Below are positions 61,100-64,000 of a stretch of DNA of 64,000 nt, one piece after another (position 1 is the stretch's first letter; each line of letters opens with the position of its first letter). The DNA comes from Caprimulgus europaeus (Eukaryota > Chordata > Aves > Caprimulgiformes > Caprimulgidae), in NCBI GenBank assembly GCA_907165065.1, contig OU015523.1, positions 14,507,834 to 14,571,833 of the forward strand, written 5' to 3'. The position numbers and the translations under genes were made by a program. The notes beneath the pieces are model-generated. The model had not been told where the DNA came from. It made no database searches and saw only the letters and a list, made by a program, of their open reading frames with translations.

Positions 61100-63797
61100 A
61101 AAAAAGAAGGAAGGTGTCCAAGCATCAACATGCTAACCTACTGGAAGGTCTTTTAATAAGGATTAAAATGGCCATGTGAAAAAAACCTAGCAGCTAAGTA
61201 TAAACAACAGTAACTTGGTAAGGACCTCCAAAGAGGAGGTGAGTAAGACAGAAAATGGGTTGCTAGAGGGGGAAAGAAAAAAGATTGTGACTTAATTAGC
61301 ATGACAGAAATCTGATGGGCTAATTCATATGACTGCAACAGAAATATAAAAGGTTATATAACCTTTATGAGAAGGATATGGAAGGGGAAAAAAGGGAAGA
61401 AGTGTTGCCTTGCAATACAGACAGCACAAGCACGCTCTAGGGCCCAGAATGTGCAGAGTGTCAAACTTACTGAAAAACTACAAGAAATGATTAAAGGCAA
61501 AAGAAACCCACTCCATCATAATGGGGAAATACCACAAACTACCAAATCAAAAGACAAGTGTGGTTTTTGAAAACAATTAGTGAAGTAAGCCAAAGCATTT
61601 GCATGAAAAAGTTGGTGAGGGGATTAATTACACATATTCTGTGGAGAAAAGAATACAGCAGATCACAAGTTTCCAGCATCTTCATGGAATTCACTTGGGA
61701 ATTTATTTTAAATTCAGAAAGTAAAGACCAAAGGGACATTTATTCTACACTGGGCTCTAGGCTGTATGTATGAAAAAGACTGAGTGGGTAAGAGTGCAAG
61801 ACAGAGTCATGAAGTTCACAATTCTTGAGAAAAGAAAGAGGGAGAAAAGCAAAGTAAAAACAACGGACTTTTAGCATGTAGATCTCAATGAACTAGGAGA
61901 AGTAGTAGGTAAAAATCCCCAGGAAAGTCTACAGGAAGACAGAAGTTAAATAAGCATAACTGTTCTTCCAAGAAATTATAATAACATCCTGAGCACAAGC
62001 TATCCCCATAAAGAGGAAAGAAGGAGGATAATAGGGTTTTAGCATCACTACACTATGAGCTCTTTAGTGCTACCAAGATAGTAAAAAAAGCCTGAAGAAA
62101 GCAGAAGGATATCAGAACTCATGAGAATAAGTATAAAAATTACACAAACATGTAGAGGTAAAACCATAATGGCCAAACCATAAAGAACAACATTAACAAG
62201 GGATAACAAGAGTAACAAGAAACCATTCTATTAGTACATGTAGGCAGATGCAGGAAAAGGTGGCTCTGTTAATCAATGGAGAGGAAGATCAACTGGCAGA
62301 TGATGTGAGTAGGCTGAAATGCTTAACACCTTTTTTTGTAACACCTTTCATTCAAAATTTTAAGTGGAGAGGCATGGATAATTCACATAATACTCATTAA
62401 GAGGGGTATGGTCTTACTCTAGAAGAAAGAACAAACAGATTAGAGAGCACTTAGTTAAGTCAGATATTTTTCATGTAATTTGTGTATGAATTTCATCCGA
62501 GTATCCTTAAAGAACTGAAACAGACTTTGAGACTTTGTAGAAGAAAAGAAAAGACTCAAAGAATAAATCTAGTATCTAGCATGAAAAGACAAAAGAAAAA
62601 AATAAACAGGGGAATTCTAGACCACTCAATTTAAGCTTAGTTCCCAGAAAAACTATTGAACAATGAATCAAACTAGCTTGTAATTACCTAAGTATAAAAG
62701 ATGAGTAGCAATCAACATTGATTTAACAACAAATCATGCCAAAACAACCTAATTTCCTTCTACAACAGGATAAGAAACCTTGTAGAAAACAAATGTCATG
62801 TACTTTGACTTTATTTTGGCCTTTGACAATCTTACATAATATTCTTACAAGCAAGTTAGGAACAAAACAAGCATAGCTAGATGCAAAACTCTTTGGATAA
62901 GGGAACCCATGCAGTAATTAACAAAATAGAAGAATACATCAACGGGGTTTCTGCCCTGAGTTTTGTTCTATTCGAATTTTTCATTAATAACCTAGATGAT
63001 GGAATAGAAAACATGTTTATTAAACTTGAAGACAACATGAACTTAGGAGGGCCCCAAATAGCTGAATAAAGCTCAAAATGACCTTGGCAAATAGAAGAAA
63101 TGATGAGATTGAACAGGAATATGCATAAAGTAATGTAGCTGGGCAGGAATTAGTATTGACACAAATACAAGGTGGCGATAACCGAGCAGGTGGGAGTTTT
63201 TCAGAAAAGGACCTAGAGGTACCATGAATTATAAGCTTGATATAAGATAGCAATATCTTGGCAAAGCAAGGAGTCAATCATCATTTTGGGGTGATTGAAA
63301 AAAGAGACATGCAGTCCCAAAGACACGGGAAGTAAACTTTCAGCTCTACTCAACTTGGTGAAGTTTCAGGATGAAAACTGTTGAATTATGGGCAGTGTTT
63401 TTCAAGAAGATGTGAAGCAGTAGAAGATTATCCAGAAAAAAGCATGAATGATCATAAACGCACATACCATAAACAATGTGAAAAAACTGCCAAAAATTAT
63501 TATGTTACCCAAATTCCCAGTACATAAAAGGCTGTTGCAAAGGGAACGGGATTAATTGCCAAAGAAGTAATGGAAGTAAACTGTAGCAGGAAAGATTCAG
63601 GTTAGGCAAGAGGAAAATCTTTTTAATGGCAAGAATAATGAGGTACTAGAATAAATCATTTGAAGTGAGACTCACAACTTAACAGTCTGGACAATTACCT
63701 GTCAGGAATAACAAAAAATACAGTCTATCCTCTTGGAGACAAGGAAGAAGACTACTCAAGCTCCTTTAGGCCTTTTTCTTTTTTGAAGGTTCTATGA
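61100..63797 (+). mobile_element. Degenerate CR1/L3-type LINE, about 2.7 kb
   Basis: The pieces of an old CR1/L3 ORF2 appear in order. An endonuclease part lies near 61300-61420 (with 'gctaattcatatgactgcaac', as in the W-NSHDW block). A pre-polymerase and palm region lies near 62730-62850 ('gccaaaacaacctaatttcc', then 'gactttattttggcctttgac', equivalent to the DF-KAFD block). The palm then follows at 62940-63060, where the plus frame reads LFEFFINNLDDGIEN before a worn FADD-type site. The C-terminal and 3' UTR parts run from about 63530 ('aaaaggctgttgcaaa', 'aattacctgtcagg') to 'ttctatgatgg' at 63797. Stops and frameshifts throughout make it inactive. The 5' limit is approximate. Confidence 0.75.
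62881..63069 (+). pseudogene. Remnant of CR1/L3 reverse transcriptase palm
   Basis: This 62-codon frame spans the polymerase block that normally reads as a proline-glutamine-rich turn followed by LGPLLF and an IND-type motif. Here the sequence shows SFVLFEFFINNLDDG, and then KLEDN where the catalytic aspartate pair (FADD) should stand, so the second catalytic aspartate is replaced. The frame ends at a stop just after the LGG block. The upstream and downstream parts lie in other frames. Confidence 0.75.
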
Positions 63798-64000
63798 TGG
63801 CTAAAATCACTGACAAGCACAAAAGAAAAATCCCCAAAAAGAAAAAAAAAAGACAGTTACAAAGCACTGCAAAATGATCCTATATCTCAGGAAGAGAAGA
63901 GTTCAGCCCAGAAGGGGACTGCCTTTGTGCTCGGATTTCAGCAAGATATGTGTTTATACAAGTAATCTAGGCCAGAAGTAAGTTAAAGCGTCTCTTATGA
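63798..64000. other. Noncoding DNA to the window edge
   Basis: Short A-rich sequence (63841-63852) and no ORF or repeat that I recognise. Confidence 0.5.

Overview
The window looks like nuclear DNA of an amniote, most likely a bird. It is AT-rich with sparse CpG. It has no operons and no long ORFs apart from repeat-derived ones. It carries CR1-type LINE remnants, including one bird-type CR1 whose 3' end is the diagnostic tandem ATTCTGTG octamer. It also has old MIR-like SINE pieces, old palindromic repeats and typical vertebrate simple repeats. I could not determine the species. No complete gene, rRNA or tRNA, CRISPR array or bacterial-type operon can be supported, and most ORFs of 60-110 codons look like chance.

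Layout. 1-11.9 kb: unique-looking noncoding DNA with MIR-like pieces (about 2.3 and 7.9 kb) and a clear old hairpin repeat (9.7 kb). 11.9-12.5 kb: a 5'-truncated CR1 LINE (+) whose terminal reverse transcriptase reading frame (163 codons) is still open. 12.5-28 kb: noncoding DNA with a 24-bp perfect palindrome, an AT-rich hairpin at 21.6 kb, a (CT)n(CA)n microsatellite and another hairpin repeat at 24.8 kb. 28-45 kb: noncoding DNA with a 25-base A-run, T/G-rich tracts, a MIR-like piece at 34.9 kb and two small CpG-richer patches (36.3-36.6 and 38.2 kb). 45-51 kb: a GC-richer patch (45.5-45.9 kb) and a degraded coding-like stretch on the minus strand (50.2-50.65 kb). 51-58 kb: a MIR-like SINE (52.8 kb) and a pure (AAAAAG)34 array (53.96-54.16 kb). 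58.9-63.8 kb: two degenerate CR1/L3-type LINE remnants in opposite orientations, the larger about 2.7 kb.

Several minus-strand segments (57.6, 38.2, 30.2, 25.2 and 18.4 kb) have splice-site-like borders around an open frame and could be exons of a minus-strand gene with large introns. None matches a protein I can name, and a rough estimate says a window this size yields a couple of dozen such segments by chance. They are therefore given at low confidence as testable leads. No new biological system is evident; the best leads are the candidate exons, the coding-like remnant at 50 kb and the hairpin repeats.
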